A stretch of 64,000 nt of DNA from Oscillospiraceae bacterium (GTDB taxonomy: Bacteria > Bacillota > Clostridia > Oscillospirales > CAG-382), in NCBI GenBank assembly GCA_015064895.1, contig SVRI01000009.1, positions 1 through 64,000 of the forward strand, in the 5' to 3' direction. Below are positions 43,100 through 52,511 of this stretch, in pieces. The position numbers were made by a program, and so were the translations under genes. The stretch's first letter is position 1. Each line of letters begins with the position of its first letter. The notes below the pieces were generated by a model. The model had not been told where the DNA came from. It saw nothing but the letters and a program-made list of their open reading frames with translations, and ran no database searches.

Positions 43100-44740
43100 T
43101 TATTCAACCGCTATATAGAAATCGTATACCTTCTGACCGCCGAAAATACATCCGGATTCCATATGGGGATAAATTTCCCCTATCCTTTCTATAAGCATGA
43201 GTGCTTCTTCTTCGGAAGCATCTTCGCCATAGAATATTGTAAGAACTTCCTTATCTTCAACATCGGATATCTTTGAAATAAGACCGAGTGCCGCCGATAT
43301 TTTATCAGCCGCCGCAAAACAAATCTTTCCGTCAAGGACACCGATGTATTCCCCGCTGTCAACATGAACGCCGTCAACATCCGAGTCATGTACCGCCTGT
43401 GCAACAGAACCGGTAGCCACACTTTCAATGCCGTCCACCATACCTGCGATGATTTCGTCGATATCATCGCTCCAGGGGTTGTACATGGAAAGTGCACTGT
43501 AGCCTTGAGCCATGGATTTGGTGGAAATCACCCTGACATCTGTCTTATCATACATCTTTGCTGCAAGCTCTGCTGTCATGACAATGTTGGAGTTATTTGG
43601 AAGAACAATAATGTGTTCTGCTTCAATTTCATCAAATGCCGCAATAAACTCTTCTGCCGAAGGATTCTGAGTCTGGCCGCCGTCAATAATGGCAGTTGCC
43701 CCGATTTCGGAAAACAGCTCCTTAAAACCGTCACCCGAAGCAACGGCAACAATTGCATATTTGACTTTTTCTTTTTTCTTTGCCGGCTTTGCCTCAACAC
43801 TTTCGTTGTGCTGAACCGACATGTTTTCTATTTTAAGTGTAATAAACTCACCGAACTGTCTTGCAAATCCGAGCGCCTTTTCGGGGGTAAAGGTATGAAC
43901 ATGAATTTTTACTACATCGTTATCTTTAACCGCAACAATTGAGTCGCCTATTGTTTCAAGATAATCAATCAAAACCTTCACATCAAACGAAGCAATATCC
44001 GTCTTTGCATTCATGAGCTGAAGAATAAATTCTGTGCAGTACCCGTATTCAAGAACGCTGTCGGGTCCGAAAGATGAGGAAACAAATCCTGTCGAGAAAT
44101 TATCCGCAGGCAAATCGGCCTCAATTCGGTTGCCCTTAAGATGGGAAAGCATGCCTTCAAATATTATAACCATACCTACTCCGCCGCTGTCCACAACTCC
44201 CGCTTCCTTTAAAACGGGAAGCATGTCAGGTGTTCTGGCAAGAGTATTCTTCATTTCGGTAATGACATAGCTGAGCATTGCATCAAAATCTTCAAAGTCA
44301 TCATGGGCTTCAAGCTTTTCTACAGGTTCGCGTAAGCATGTGAGCATGGTGCCTTCCGTAGGCTTTAATACGGAAGAATATGCACATTTTACACCCGATG
44401 CAAGCGCCTTACCAAAATCATTTACCGAAAGCTCAGCCTTGTTATCGGTACCATCGGAAATACCTCTGATAAACTGAGAGAGTATTACACCGGAATTACC
44501 TCGGGCAGACAAAAGAACTGCGCGGGAAAAAGTTTTCATAAACTCTGACACATCCGACACCGGGTTTTCAACACCATTTACACCGCCGCCGATGGTTCTT
44601 GACATGTTTGTACCCGTATCTCCGTCGGGAACGGGGAAAACATTGAGTGAGTTTACTTCATTTTCGTTACGGCACAGATTTCTGTAGCCGTTGGCAAACA
44701 TTTCTCTTAATGTCTGTCCGTCTAAACGAGTAATCGCCAT
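43100..44740 (-). CDS. fakA: fatty acid kinase FakA (DAK2 domain)
   Basis: 546 residues. N-terminal DhaL/DAK2 kinase domain with NVFPVPDGDTGTNMSRT and SARGNSGVILSQFIRG, middle FakA domain with VDSGGVGMVIIFEG, and a C-terminal DegV-like lobe (ILPNNSNIVMTAELAA). With FakB it phosphorylates exogenous fatty acids. It follows a fakB by 4 bp. Confidence 0.95.
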   Translation of the reverse strand: MAITRLDGQTLREMFANGYRNLCRNENEVNSLNVFPVPDGDTGTNMSRTIGGGVNGVENPVSDVSEFMKTFSRAVLLSARGNSGVILSQFIRGISDGTDNKAELSVNDFGKALASGVKCAYSSVLKPTEGTMLTCLREPVEKLEAHDDFEDFDAMLSYVITEMKNTLARTPDMLPVLKEAGVVDSGGVGMVIIFEGMLSHLKGNRIEADLPADNFSTGFVSSSFGPDSVLEYGYCTEFILQLMNAKTDIASFDVKVLIDYLETIGDSIVAVKDNDVVKIHVHTFTPEKALGFARQFGEFITLKIENMSVQHNESVEAKPAKKKEKVKYAIVAVASGDGFKELFSEIGATAIIDGGQTQNPSAEEFIAAFDEIEAEHIIVLPNNSNIVMTAELAAKMYDKTDVRVISTKSMAQGYSALSMYNPWSDDIDEIIAGMVDGIESVATGSVAQAVHDSDVDGVHVDSGEYIGVLDGKICFAAADKISAALGLISKISDVEDKEVLTIFYGEDASEEEALMLIERIGEIYPHMESGCIFGGQKVYDFYIAVE

Positions 44741-44744
44741 TTAC

Positions 44745-45638
44745 TTATTTGTCGCTCCCTTCAACCGTAACTTCCTTACCAAAGCAATAAGCAGCCACGG
44801 TGCCGGGACCTACAGATGAGCCTACAATAGGGCCAATATAGCTTATTACAATTTCTTTAAAAGGTCTCAGCGCCAAAATGCGATCGCGTAAATCCTCTGC
44901 ATCTTCAATACAATCGGAATGGGTGATGTACAGCCAATCCATTCCGTTTTCAGAAGCCGCATCTGCAACAAGCTGAGCAACCCTGTTCTTTGCGTTGTTC
45001 AAACCCTTTACCTTTTCAACTGCAAAGTTCTGACCCTTGGTGTCGGAAATGATAATGGGCTTTACACCGAAAAGATTGCCGAAGAATGCACTGGAAGCAG
45101 TTACTCTGCCTGCTCTCTTGAGATATTTAAGATCTGCAACGGCACCAAACTGGTTGACCTTGAGCTTGTTATTTTCAAGGTATTCGGCAATTTCTTCAAT
45201 GCTCTTTCCTTCACTTCTCATTTTTGATGCACATAGGCAGAGCCATCCCTGGCCGAGAGAAGAAATAAGCGAGTCAACGCAAACAACCTTGCCGTCGGGA
45301 TACTTTTCCGCAAGCTCTTTGACAACCACTCTTGCGAGATTTACAGAGCCTGAAAGAGCGGATGAACATGAAATATAAAGCACATCCATACCTTGTTCAA
45401 GATAATACGTAAACTTTTCCGTATAGGCATTTATGGGAACCTGTGTTGTAGTAATGTGCTTACCCTGACGCAAAAGATCATACAGTTCCTTTGCAGAGTG
45501 ATTTTCCCAGTCGAGTGATGCGGGATATTCAGTATCGTCAATTACGTAGTTCATGGGGACATAATCAATGTCATAACTATCTCTCAAATCTTTTACAAGA
45601 TCACAAGTGGAGTCTGCAATGATTGCGAATTTTTTCAT
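44745..45638 (-). CDS. fakB: DegV/FakB fatty acid-binding protein
   Basis: 297 residues. DegV fold: AIIADSTCDLVKDL, TTTQVPINAY, YISCSSALSGSVNLAR (fatty-acid-binding Ser), GPIVGSSVGPGTVAAYCFG. It carries a fatty acid to FakA. Second of two fakB genes in the operon; paralogues often differ in preference for saturated or unsaturated acids, which cannot be read here. Confidence 0.93.
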   Translation of the reverse strand: MKKFAIIADSTCDLVKDLRDSYDIDYVPMNYVIDDTEYPASLDWENHSAKELYDLLRQGKHITTTQVPINAYTEKFTYYLEQGMDVLYISCSSALSGSVNLARVVVKELAEKYPDGKVVCVDSLISSLGQGWLCLCASKMRSEGKSIEEIAEYLENNKLKVNQFGAVADLKYLKRAGRVTASSAFFGNLFGVKPIIISDTKGQNFAVEKVKGLNNAKNRVAQLVADAASENGMDWLYITHSDCIEDAEDLRDRILALRPFKEIVISYIGPIVGSSVGPGTVAAYCFGKEVTVEGSDK

Positions 45639-45658
45639 ATTATCTGTCTCCTATTTCA

Positions 45659-46603
45659 TTATTTCTTTTTAAGATCTGCGATAACCTCATTCATTGCTGC
45701 CTTTTCTGCTTCAAGGCCATCGGAAATCTTGTTTCCGCAGTAATATGCAGCATATAGGCCGGGGCCGATTGAAGAACCGCATGCCATACCTATACGGTTA
45801 AGAATTACTTCCTTGGGTTTAATTTCGTCCTTGATTCTCTGAACAAGTGTATCGGCAAATTCGGGACGGTTTGAATGAGCAACAAAAACAATCTGATTCT
45901 GGGGATCGACAATTGTACGCTTGATGTATTCAACGGTAGCGTCCATTGCCGACTGCTTGCCCTTAACCTTACCGATAATTTCCGTAAGACCCTGATTCGA
46001 GAAATCACCAAGGCAGTTTACTCCGACAAGCGTGCCGAAAAATGCCTTGAGATTTGAGATTCTTCCTGTTTTTACGGTAAAGAACAAGTCGTCAAGAGGG
46101 CCCATCTGGTGAACATGATATTTGAACTCGTTGAGAAATTCTGCCGTTTCCTCGATTGTTGCACCCTCTGCACGTTTTTCACACGCCTTTACAAGCATAA
46201 ATGCAATCGCCGAAGCATATCTCAATGAGTCAACACAGATAATCTTTCTTTCGGGGTACTTTTCCATAAGTTCCTTGGCAACAAGCAAGCTTGCCTGATA
46301 TGCACCGGATATGCCGGAAGACAAGAGTACAAGGAGTACGTCCTTACCTTCCTTGAGGAAAGGTTCAATTATTCTTATGGAGTCGCCGCGGGACGGAAAT
46401 GCCGTTTTATATAACAACTTGTTTCCTGTCATGGACTCATAGTATTCTTCGGGAGTCATTTCTTTCCAGTCGGGATCAGAATATGTCTGTCTTCCGTCGG
46501 GCGTATAAAGGATACCGGGCAAATATGCGTCTATACCGAATCGTTCTCTTAATTCGGCACTGACATCACTTGCCGAGTCTGAAATTATTGCAAAGTTTGA
46601 CAT
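45659..46603 (-). CDS. fakB: DegV/FakB fatty acid-binding protein
   Basis: 314 residues. AIISDSASDVSAEL, KTAFPSRGDS, VLLSSGISGAYQASLL and GMACGSSIGPGLYAAYYCG are DegV/FakB signatures. First gene of the fakB-fakB-fakA-plsX operon, with AGGAGG upstream and a palindromic promoter. The two FakB proteins are clearly diverged from each other. Confidence 0.93.
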   Translation of the reverse strand: MSNFAIISDSASDVSAELRERFGIDAYLPGILYTPDGRQTYSDPDWKEMTPEEYYESMTGNKLLYKTAFPSRGDSIRIIEPFLKEGKDVLLVLLSSGISGAYQASLLVAKELMEKYPERKIICVDSLRYASAIAFMLVKACEKRAEGATIEETAEFLNEFKYHVHQMGPLDDLFFTVKTGRISNLKAFFGTLVGVNCLGDFSNQGLTEIIGKVKGKQSAMDATVEYIKRTIVDPQNQIVFVAHSNRPEFADTLVQRIKDEIKPKEVILNRIGMACGSSIGPGLYAAYYCGNKISDGLEAEKAAMNEVIADLKKK

Positions 46604-46636
46604 AAGCCAACCTCCTCGGTTAATAAATTATTATTA

Positions 46637-46665
46637 ATTATATCATATAATATGACATTTTTCAA
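46637..46665 (-). promoter_or_regulatory. promoter and palindrome of the fak-plsX operon
   Basis: Minus strand TTGAAA (46665-46660), 17-bp spacer, TATAAT (46642-46637). The -10 box is one arm of a perfect 15-bp palindrome ATTATAT-C-ATATAAT (46637-46651), a plausible operator. Confidence 0.7.
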
Positions 46666-46753
46666 CATTTTTTTAAAAAAAGTAGTGCATTTATGTTTTT
46701 CTTGTGATATAATGTAGTATATTTTAGTATATGTTTATATTTTGGAGGGCAAA

Positions 46754-47710
46754 ATGACTGTATTTTTAATAGTTCTTGCAGTGGTTCTTGTTTCATTAAT
46801 AGGCGGGCTTGTTGTCATGCTTTCAAAAACAGTACCGATAGCAAACAGAGTATATCAGACACAATTGGTACGTACAACCCCTGACAAATGGGGCAGAGTA
46901 TGTTCAGCACCCGACAACGAAGAACAGCTTGCAATGTGGCATGCCGGCATCGAATGGGCAAACCAAAACAAAGAATGTATGAAAGAAGTTTCAATAACCA
47001 ATGACGGACTTCGTCTTTGCGGCGAATACTACGACTTCGGCTCGGATAAATGCGTCATCATATCCCCCGGCAGATGTGAATGTCTCATGTATTCCTACTA
47101 TTTTGCTTCTCCCTACAAAGAGGCAGGTTTAAATGTTCTTGTTGTAGATTCCAGAGCACACGGACACAGCCAGGGTACACATTCCACAATCGGTGTAAAG
47201 GAATCGGGCGACATCAAGGCGTGGATGAAGTACATAGAAAGAGAATACGGCATTAAGGAAATCTGGATTCACGGTATATGCATAGGCAGTGCCTCTGCCC
47301 TCTTTATTGCAAGCGGCAGCGACTGTCCCGAAACCCTTAAAGGTATTGTCACCGAAGGATGCTTTACAACCTTCAGAGAAACCTTCAAGCAGCACATGGT
47401 TTATGACAAGAGGCCCTTATTCCCCGTACTTGATCTTGTTATGCTCAACATTAAAAAACACGCGGGTGTCAATGTTCTCAAGCAGTCACCCATCAAGGTG
47501 ATTGACAAGGTAAATTGCAGAATGCTTTTCCTTTTTGGCAAAAAGGATGTATTTTCCCTTCCTCCAAAGAGCCAGATTCTTTTTGACAAGTGTTCCTCAA
47601 AGGACAAAAAGCTTGTCTGGTTTGACAAGGGCGGTCATTCTCATCTCAGAATCAACAATACAGAAAAGTACGACAGCGAAATCGTAAAATTCGTAACCAA
47701 TGAACAGTAA
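46754..47710 (+). CDS. membrane-anchored alpha/beta hydrolase with Cys in the nucleophile elbow
   Basis: 318 residues from an ATG at 46754 (GGAGGG upstream). N-terminal membrane helix (VFLIVLAVVLVSLIGGLVVM), then a hydrolase domain: VVDSRAHGHSQG, elbow IHGICIGSASA, Asp in FGKKDVFS, His in GGHSHLR. The position that is normally Ser is Cys (C176, codon TGC). Cys nucleophiles occur in dienelactone-hydrolase-type enzymes, so activity is possible but altered. It overlaps the deacetylase gene by 11 bp, so they are translationally coupled. Confidence 0.85.
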   Translation: MTVFLIVLAVVLVSLIGGLVVMLSKTVPIANRVYQTQLVRTTPDKWGRVCSAPDNEEQLAMWHAGIEWANQNKECMKEVSITNDGLRLCGEYYDFGSDKCVIISPGRCECLMYSYYFASPYKEAGLNVLVVDSRAHGHSQGTHSTIGVKESGDIKAWMKYIEREYGIKEIWIHGICIGSASALFIASGSDCPETLKGIVTEGCFTTFRETFKQHMVYDKRPLFPVLDLVMLNIKKHAGVNVLKQSPIKVIDKVNCRMLFLFGKKDVFSLPPKSQILFDKCSSKDKKLVWFDKGGHSHLRINNTEKYDSEIVKFVTNEQ

Positions 47711-48563
47711 ATACGCATTTTTTACAATAGACGTAGAAAGCTTTTCCGACACGGAATGTGTTGCGGGATCGGGATACTGTTCGAAGGATGACATGCTTGA
47801 CGGCCTGCAGACTTATATTGATGTTCTTAACAAATACAACATAAAGGCAACAATGTTCACACTAAAGGATGTGGCATCAAAATACAAGGGGCTCTTGTCA
47901 GAGTTCATATCCGGCGGGCACAAGCTTGCCCTTCACGGCAACAGACATGTTCCCATGATTGACATGCCGTTATCCCGGTTCAAAAGAGAAACGATACATG
48001 CAAAAAACGTACTTGAAGACATCTTCGGAGTAAAAGTGCGTGGCTTTCGTGCCCCGTTTTTCAGCATGGACAGAGCAAGACTGGACATTTTGCAGAGCCT
48101 CGGCTTTCTCTATGATTCGAGTCTTACCGAGTTTTCCCACGCAAGACACACGACACATGTAAATCTTGACGGATTTTCCAATCCTCAGGGCAGGATTTTT
48201 GTCAAGGACGGGTTCTATGAATTCGGTAACTCGGTGGAAAAAGTATTTGACAGCTCATTTCCCATATCCGGCGGCGGATACATGAGGCTGTCGCCCTGGT
48301 TCTTTTCCGGGTCGCTTCTCGGCAAGCATCTCAAAAGAAATGATTACTATATGTTTTATCTTCATCCCTTTGAGCTTTCAAACCACAAAATGCCCTACAT
48401 AAAGAATCTCAAAATTCATGATATGATTTATCTTTACAGCGGGATTTCAGGTTACAAGACAAGGCTTGAAAGAATAATAGACAATCTTACAAAAGAAGGC
48501 TACACATTTTCTACATTTGAAGATGTTGCCGAAAAAAACATGTTTAATCAAAAAACGGAATGA
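47700..48563 (+). CDS. polysaccharide deacetylase family protein
   Basis: 287 residues. NodB-type barrel: FFTIDVESFSD (metal Asp region), KLALHGNRHVPM (metal His pair), VRGFRAPFFSMDRARLDIL and a late YYMFYLHPFEL, the layout of DUF3473-type exopolysaccharide deacetylases. No signal peptide, so probably cytosolic or membrane-surface. Coupled to the membrane-anchored hydrolase before it; the pair may act on the same cell-envelope glycan or glycolipid. Confidence 0.88.
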   Translation: MNSKYAFFTIDVESFSDTECVAGSGYCSKDDMLDGLQTYIDVLNKYNIKATMFTLKDVASKYKGLLSEFISGGHKLALHGNRHVPMIDMPLSRFKRETIHAKNVLEDIFGVKVRGFRAPFFSMDRARLDILQSLGFLYDSSLTEFSHARHTTHVNLDGFSNPQGRIFVKDGFYEFGNSVEKVFDSSFPISGGGYMRLSPWFFSGSLLGKHLKRNDYYMFYLHPFELSNHKMPYIKNLKIHDMIYLYSGISGYKTRLERIIDNLTKEGYTFSTFEDVAEKNMFNQKTE

Positions 48564-48585
48564 GTTTGCTCATTCCGTTTTTTTT
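48551..48585. terminator. convergent terminator overlapping both stops
   Basis: Stem AAAACGGAATGAG / CTCATTCCGTTTT with A and T runs. The stops of the deacetylase (48563) and the LRAT gene (48570) both lie in the hairpin. Confidence 0.9.
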
Positions 48586-48980
48586 AGTTTGTTACGTATT
48601 GTTTCTCTGACACCATCGAGAAAGGACTTCTTTTCCCCAAAACAACAGCCGTAAACAAAGTGCTCACAGTTGTTATGAAGAATATGATATCCCGTCTCAC
48701 CGACATGCGACATTGCTTCTGAAACAATATCATCTGCCTTTCGGTATGTTCTTTTTTCCTCTGCCGTTTCACAAATTCCCGTCTCAACAAAACCGCCGTT
48801 TGCAAAAACATCAATATCTGTAATCAGAACCCTGATTTCTTCGGGCGGTGTTGTTCCGTTATCGGGAAGTCCGAATTGTATTACAGTCTGTTCGTCAACA
48901 AAAATGCCGTAGTGGTAATAAAACTTTACCTGCGTTCTTACGATACTGCCTCTTACGGGTTGGTCCTGTGTCCAGCGCAT
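48570..48980 (-). CDS. LRAT-domain (NlpC/P60-like thiol) protein
   Basis: 136 residues. The H-NC box layout of LRAT proteins is visible: GSIVRTQVKFYYHYGIFVD with H23, and HNNCEHFVYGCC with C105. LRAT/HRASLS proteins form a thioester at the Cys and act as phospholipases or acyltransferases on lipids and amines. No signal peptide. It is the last gene of the acyl-ligase operon, starting 3 bp after the carrier protein stop. A role in transferring an acyl group inside that pathway is inference. Confidence 0.85.
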   Translation of the reverse strand: MRWTQDQPVRGSIVRTQVKFYYHYGIFVDEQTVIQFGLPDNGTTPPEEIRVLITDIDVFANGGFVETGICETAEEKRTYRKADDIVSEAMSHVGETGYHILHNNCEHFVYGCCFGEKKSFLDGVRETIRNKLKKTE

Positions 48981-48983
48981 GTC

Positions 48984-49220
48984 TTACAACCTGCCTTCCA
49001 CTTTGGCAATTACATCCGCAACCTTATTGAGTTTTGGGAAATCTTCATTCGAAAACTGTACCGAATACTTTTCTTCAAGTATCATTGCCACATAAAGCAT
49101 ACCGATGGAATTGAGTCCGACATCCTTTCTGAGATCCGATTCCTCGTTAATTCCCTCAAGATTTATTTCATACGGCAAAGCTGTCTTTAACACATTCTTT
49201 AATTCATCAACCGTTATCAC
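48984..49220 (-). CDS. acyl carrier protein
   Basis: 78 residues from a GTG at 49220 (GGAGG 8 nt upstream), normal ACP length; the ATG at 49247 would add nine residues and has no RBS. The phosphopantetheine site is VGLNSIGML with S38 (LNS in place of the usual DSL). Helices and acidic character match ACPs. The start lies inside the end of the PlsC gene, so it is coupled to it. It probably serves the operon's ligase and acyltransferases rather than general fatty acid synthesis. Confidence 0.92.
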   Translation of the reverse strand: MITVDELKNVLKTALPYEINLEGINEESDLRKDVGLNSIGMLYVAMILEEKYSVQFSNEDFPKLNKVADVIAKVEGRL

Positions 49221-49875
49221 TGCTTTTTCCTCCAAATTCTTTTTCATAAAGGCTTCTGCACTCCATCATGCTGTCAAACACCTTCTGTGTCGCCTTTTCT
49301 ATATCATTCATCGACGGCATACCGCTATCGGAAATGTGCTCGGTTACGGGATTGCCTATAACCACGCAATTTCTTTTATCGGAAGAATCCCTGTTGTGTA
49401 TATACAGCGGTATGACAGGAACCTTTGCCTGCATTGCCATAAGAATTGCTCCCGACTTTATTCCCTGCATTTCGTCCTCACGGTTGATTCCGCCCTGAGG
49501 AAATATTGTGACAGTATGACCTTCCTTAAGCAGGGATATAGTTTTTCTTATGGCTTCCATATCGCATATGTTTCTGTCAATTTCAATGCATCCCATAGCT
49601 TTGAGAAGCTTACCGAAGCCCTTCTTTTTCATGACCACCTCTGCAGCAAGATAGAACATCCTGCGGTACCAGAAGGTACATCCCACAATAAGGGGGTCTG
49701 AAAAACCCGAGTGATTGGCAACTACAACCGCACCCGTGCGAAGTTTTTTCTTTGCTTCGGGAGAAAGGTATCTTCTTCGAACATTAAACCATATATACAT
49801 GGGTGCACACAAGAAACGCCCCGCATCCATGGGAAAGTGTTTTATATCAAACAATTTCGGCTTATTCTGATTCAC
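49207..49875 (-). CDS. PlsC-type acyltransferase (second copy)
   Basis: 222 residues. HX4D motif NHSGFSD (H55, D60), GCIEIDRN and IFPQGGINRE (FPEG-like block). No predicted membrane-spanning helix, but a hydrophobic patch near LCAPMYIWFNV. These enzymes acylate lysophosphatidic acid or related acceptors using acyl-ACP or acyl-CoA. It overlaps the first PlsC by 4 bp and the ACP by 14 bp. Confidence 0.9.
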   Translation of the reverse strand: MNQNKPKLFDIKHFPMDAGRFLCAPMYIWFNVRRRYLSPEAKKKLRTGAVVVANHSGFSDPLIVGCTFWYRRMFYLAAEVVMKKKGFGKLLKAMGCIEIDRNICDMEAIRKTISLLKEGHTVTIFPQGGINREDEMQGIKSGAILMAMQAKVPVIPLYIHNRDSSDKRNCVVIGNPVTEHISDSGMPSMNDIEKATQKVFDSMMECRSLYEKEFGGKSSDNG

Positions 49876-50540
49876 TTTTTGGACTTCCTCGCTTCCAGTA
49901 TATCTTTTAACTCAAAAGTCTTTTCCTCAAGCAATTCCAAAAGCTTCTGTCTTTGCTCTTTGGTGGGATTTTCATTATCACAGTAATCTCTGAGATAAAT
50001 AGGCTCGCCTATAATAAAATGTGCTCTCTTGGTAATGCCGTAATTTCCGTCGGTATACACAGGAACAATTGGAGCATCCGTTCTGAGTGCCACGGCAACA
50101 ATACCGGGTTTAAACGGGAATCGGCAACCGTTTACCGGCAAACGTCCCTGTGGGAATACGCCTATTCTTCCGTTTTTGTCGAGCACTTCAAGGCTGTCTT
50201 CCACAAATCCGAAATCGCAGGTATCTCTGTTTATGTAGATGCCGCCGATTTTGAACAGAAACCAGGAAAAAAGTCTGCCTTTATTGAAAAGCACTTCAGC
50301 CATCCAGAACCTTAATGTACAAAAAGGAAACGACATTAAATAGAGTACAAAGTCCATGAGCGATGTATGATTGGACATAAGTATACAGGGCTTTGGCAAA
50401 CCGCCCTTGAATGCATTCTTGTTGACATAGTGTTTTTTAGGCTTGAAAAACAGCATTGCCGGCACATATCCGGTGATTTTTACAAATGCAAGAAACAGTC
50501 TGCTTACATTACTCTTTTTTATCAAACTCTTTTTTAACAT
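49872..50540 (-). CDS. PlsC-type acyltransferase (first copy)
   Basis: 222 residues from an ATG at 50540, 3 bp after the ligase stop. HX4D motif MSNHTSLMD (H58, D63), IGGIYINRDTC and VFPQGRLPVNG. An N-terminal basic and hydrophobic stretch suggests membrane association. It shares FPQG rather than FPEG with the second copy, but the two are only distantly related, so they likely perform different steps. Confidence 0.9.
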   Translation of the reverse strand: MLKKSLIKKSNVSRLFLAFVKITGYVPAMLFFKPKKHYVNKNAFKGGLPKPCILMSNHTSLMDFVLYLMSFPFCTLRFWMAEVLFNKGRLFSWFLFKIGGIYINRDTCDFGFVEDSLEVLDKNGRIGVFPQGRLPVNGCRFPFKPGIVAVALRTDAPIVPVYTDGNYGITKRAHFIIGEPIYLRDYCDNENPTKEQRQKLLELLEEKTFELKDILEARKSKK

Positions 50541-50542
50541 GT

Positions 50543-52453
50543 TTATATTTGCCTTTCTATATATTGACACATTTCATGCACTGTATATCGAAATGTGTCG
50601 GATTCTCCCGCTTTTACGGAGAAATTTTCCGCCAATGCGGAAAGAATGGAGAAATACTGCATACTTGTCGCACCAAGGTCAAGCATAATATGTGAGTGAA
50701 TATCTATATCCTCCGCCGAAATGCCAAGCTCGAAAGCCACTATTTCTTTAACGCTATTCAAAAGTTCAGCACTGTATTCGGTATTGTCAACCCAAGCGTT
50801 TTTATAATTTTCAAACGGAAAGATACAGATGCTGCCGTTTTCTATTCCGCCGGAAAGGTACTTCCTGCCGACTTTCACTGCATTTGCAGGTGCAATCGGA
50901 TCGGTTGTGAAATAAAATCTCGAAACTCTTGAAGTTATTGGGAGGCTGTTATTTATTTCATAAATCTTCTGTGCAAGAGCGTTCCTCTTTACATCCGACA
51001 TATAGCGGCTGATTTGTACAACCATAGAAACCGTTTCCTTGTCGCAGTCTTTGAGACCAAGCACACAGTAATTTTCTGCTTCGGCAAGGACAAACTGTTT
51101 CTCAATAACATCAGGATTTATGTTTTCGCCGTTTTCTCCTATAATAACGTCGCCAAGCCTTCCGATTATGTAGTATGAACCGTCTCTGTATTCAACTTTA
51201 TCACCGGTGTTGAACCATTCACCCATCGGCACCTCTTTCCCTTCGATCATAAGACGGTGGCAGACAGAGTTTCCTTTTACATGAAGAATGCCGTCGTCAT
51301 CTATCTTATATTCCACCGAGGAAAAAGGCAAGCCTATAGCATTCCGGTTTGTGTTTTTCGGACCGCATCTAAGCTCTACCGACGTTATACCGATTTCGCT
51401 CATGCCGTAACCGTTGTGAAGGTTGTAACCAAGTCCGTTTATCAGTTCAAGTGCAGAATTTCTTACATAGCTTCCGCCGTTAATGCAGAACCGGATACTC
51501 TGACCAAAAAGCTCATCCGTTACTTCATGCATGATTCTCTGCGAAAGCTTAATACCAATATGCGGAAAAATATTCTGAAGCTTTGTGCAGAATTTTATGC
51601 CGTTTTCAAATTTCTTTTGCTTCTTTTCACCCTTCAAAGCAACCTTTTTTTGAACTTCTGTCTCAATCGTATGCCACAAAAGCGGCACTGCAAACACGTG
51701 AGTTACCTTATGTTTGCGACAGGTTTTGAGAATGGTATCAGAGCTGTAATCCTTCATGAAAACTACGGCAACACCGTAAAAGGAAAACCAAAAATAGACA
51801 GCAATCAGACCAAAAACGTGATAAAACGGCAAAAAAGCCAACTGCTTGATTTCACCATCATAATCACCGGCAATTTCAGGATATTTTTCGATAAACCCGT
51901 TTACATTCAGAATCTGTGCACAAAACTCTTTGCCGGAATAAAAGCAAATTACGTCTTTAAGAGAGGTTGCTGATGTGGAAAGTGCTATTTCATCTGCAAA
52001 ACTGCACTTCAAATCGCCGTCTTCATTTAAATCACAAATGTCCACAAACTTTCCGTCCAGCTGTGTTTTGTTTTTGCCGACTATATATTCAATACCGAGT
52101 GTGGAAAGCATTTTTTGAGACAAAGCTTTGGGGTGACGGCAGTTGACAAGATACGGTTTGTTACCGCTTCTGAGAATTGCCCAGAAAGCAATAATCCATT
52201 CGACACAGTTTTCCATTTCCAGTGCCACGTATTCACCCTGTACACCGATTCTTTTACTAAGAGCAAAAGCAGCTCTTTCGATTCTTTGCTTTGTTTCAGC
52301 AAACGTAATCTTTTTTACTCGGAAACCATCGGTATATTCTGCCATGACACCGCGATTTTCAAACATGACATTATATATTGCTTCAAAATTTTTCGACGAT
52401 GACTGTAAGGCATCGCTGTTGCATTTTAAAACATGCTTCAGTTCTTTGCGCAT
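50543..52453 (-). CDS. acyl-AMP ligase with C-terminal carrier domain
   Basis: 636 residues from MRKELKHVLK at 52453; the promoter at 52512-52540 leaves no leader for the longer frame. ANL adenylation domain: altered A3 loop STSATSLK (159-166, usually TSGTTGxPK), HNGYGMSEIGITS (A5), EWFNTGDKVEYRDG (A7), IGRLGDVIIGENGENINPD (A8), and a Lys near NAVKVGRKYL (A10). The last 80 residues form a carrier domain with LGATSMQYFS (S597 candidate). It would activate a carboxylic acid, probably a fatty acid, and load its own or the free ACP. Substrate unknown. Confidence 0.88.
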   Translation of the reverse strand: MRKELKHVLKCNSDALQSSSKNFEAIYNVMFENRGVMAEYTDGFRVKKITFAETKQRIERAAFALSKRIGVQGEYVALEMENCVEWIIAFWAILRSGNKPYLVNCRHPKALSQKMLSTLGIEYIVGKNKTQLDGKFVDICDLNEDGDLKCSFADEIALSTSATSLKDVICFYSGKEFCAQILNVNGFIEKYPEIAGDYDGEIKQLAFLPFYHVFGLIAVYFWFSFYGVAVVFMKDYSSDTILKTCRKHKVTHVFAVPLLWHTIETEVQKKVALKGEKKQKKFENGIKFCTKLQNIFPHIGIKLSQRIMHEVTDELFGQSIRFCINGGSYVRNSALELINGLGYNLHNGYGMSEIGITSVELRCGPKNTNRNAIGLPFSSVEYKIDDDGILHVKGNSVCHRLMIEGKEVPMGEWFNTGDKVEYRDGSYYIIGRLGDVIIGENGENINPDVIEKQFVLAEAENYCVLGLKDCDKETVSMVVQISRYMSDVKRNALAQKIYEINNSLPITSRVSRFYFTTDPIAPANAVKVGRKYLSGGIENGSICIFPFENYKNAWVDNTEYSAELLNSVKEIVAFELGISAEDIDIHSHIMLDLGATSMQYFSILSALAENFSVKAGESDTFRYTVHEMCQYIERQI

Positions 52454-52511
52454 AATCCTAATCATCTCCATGTTTTCGCAAAGTGTGAACAACTGCACAA
52501 CTAACTAGTTT

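Noticed and set aside
49221..49247. Longer ACP starting at ATG 49247
   Set aside because: The GTG at 49220 has GGAGG at the right distance and gives the normal ACP length.
50543..52453. Idea that the ligase is inactive because of FYSGKEFCA
   Set aside because: The A3 loop is better placed at STSATSLK just before it, which keeps the Lys, so loss of activity is not supported.
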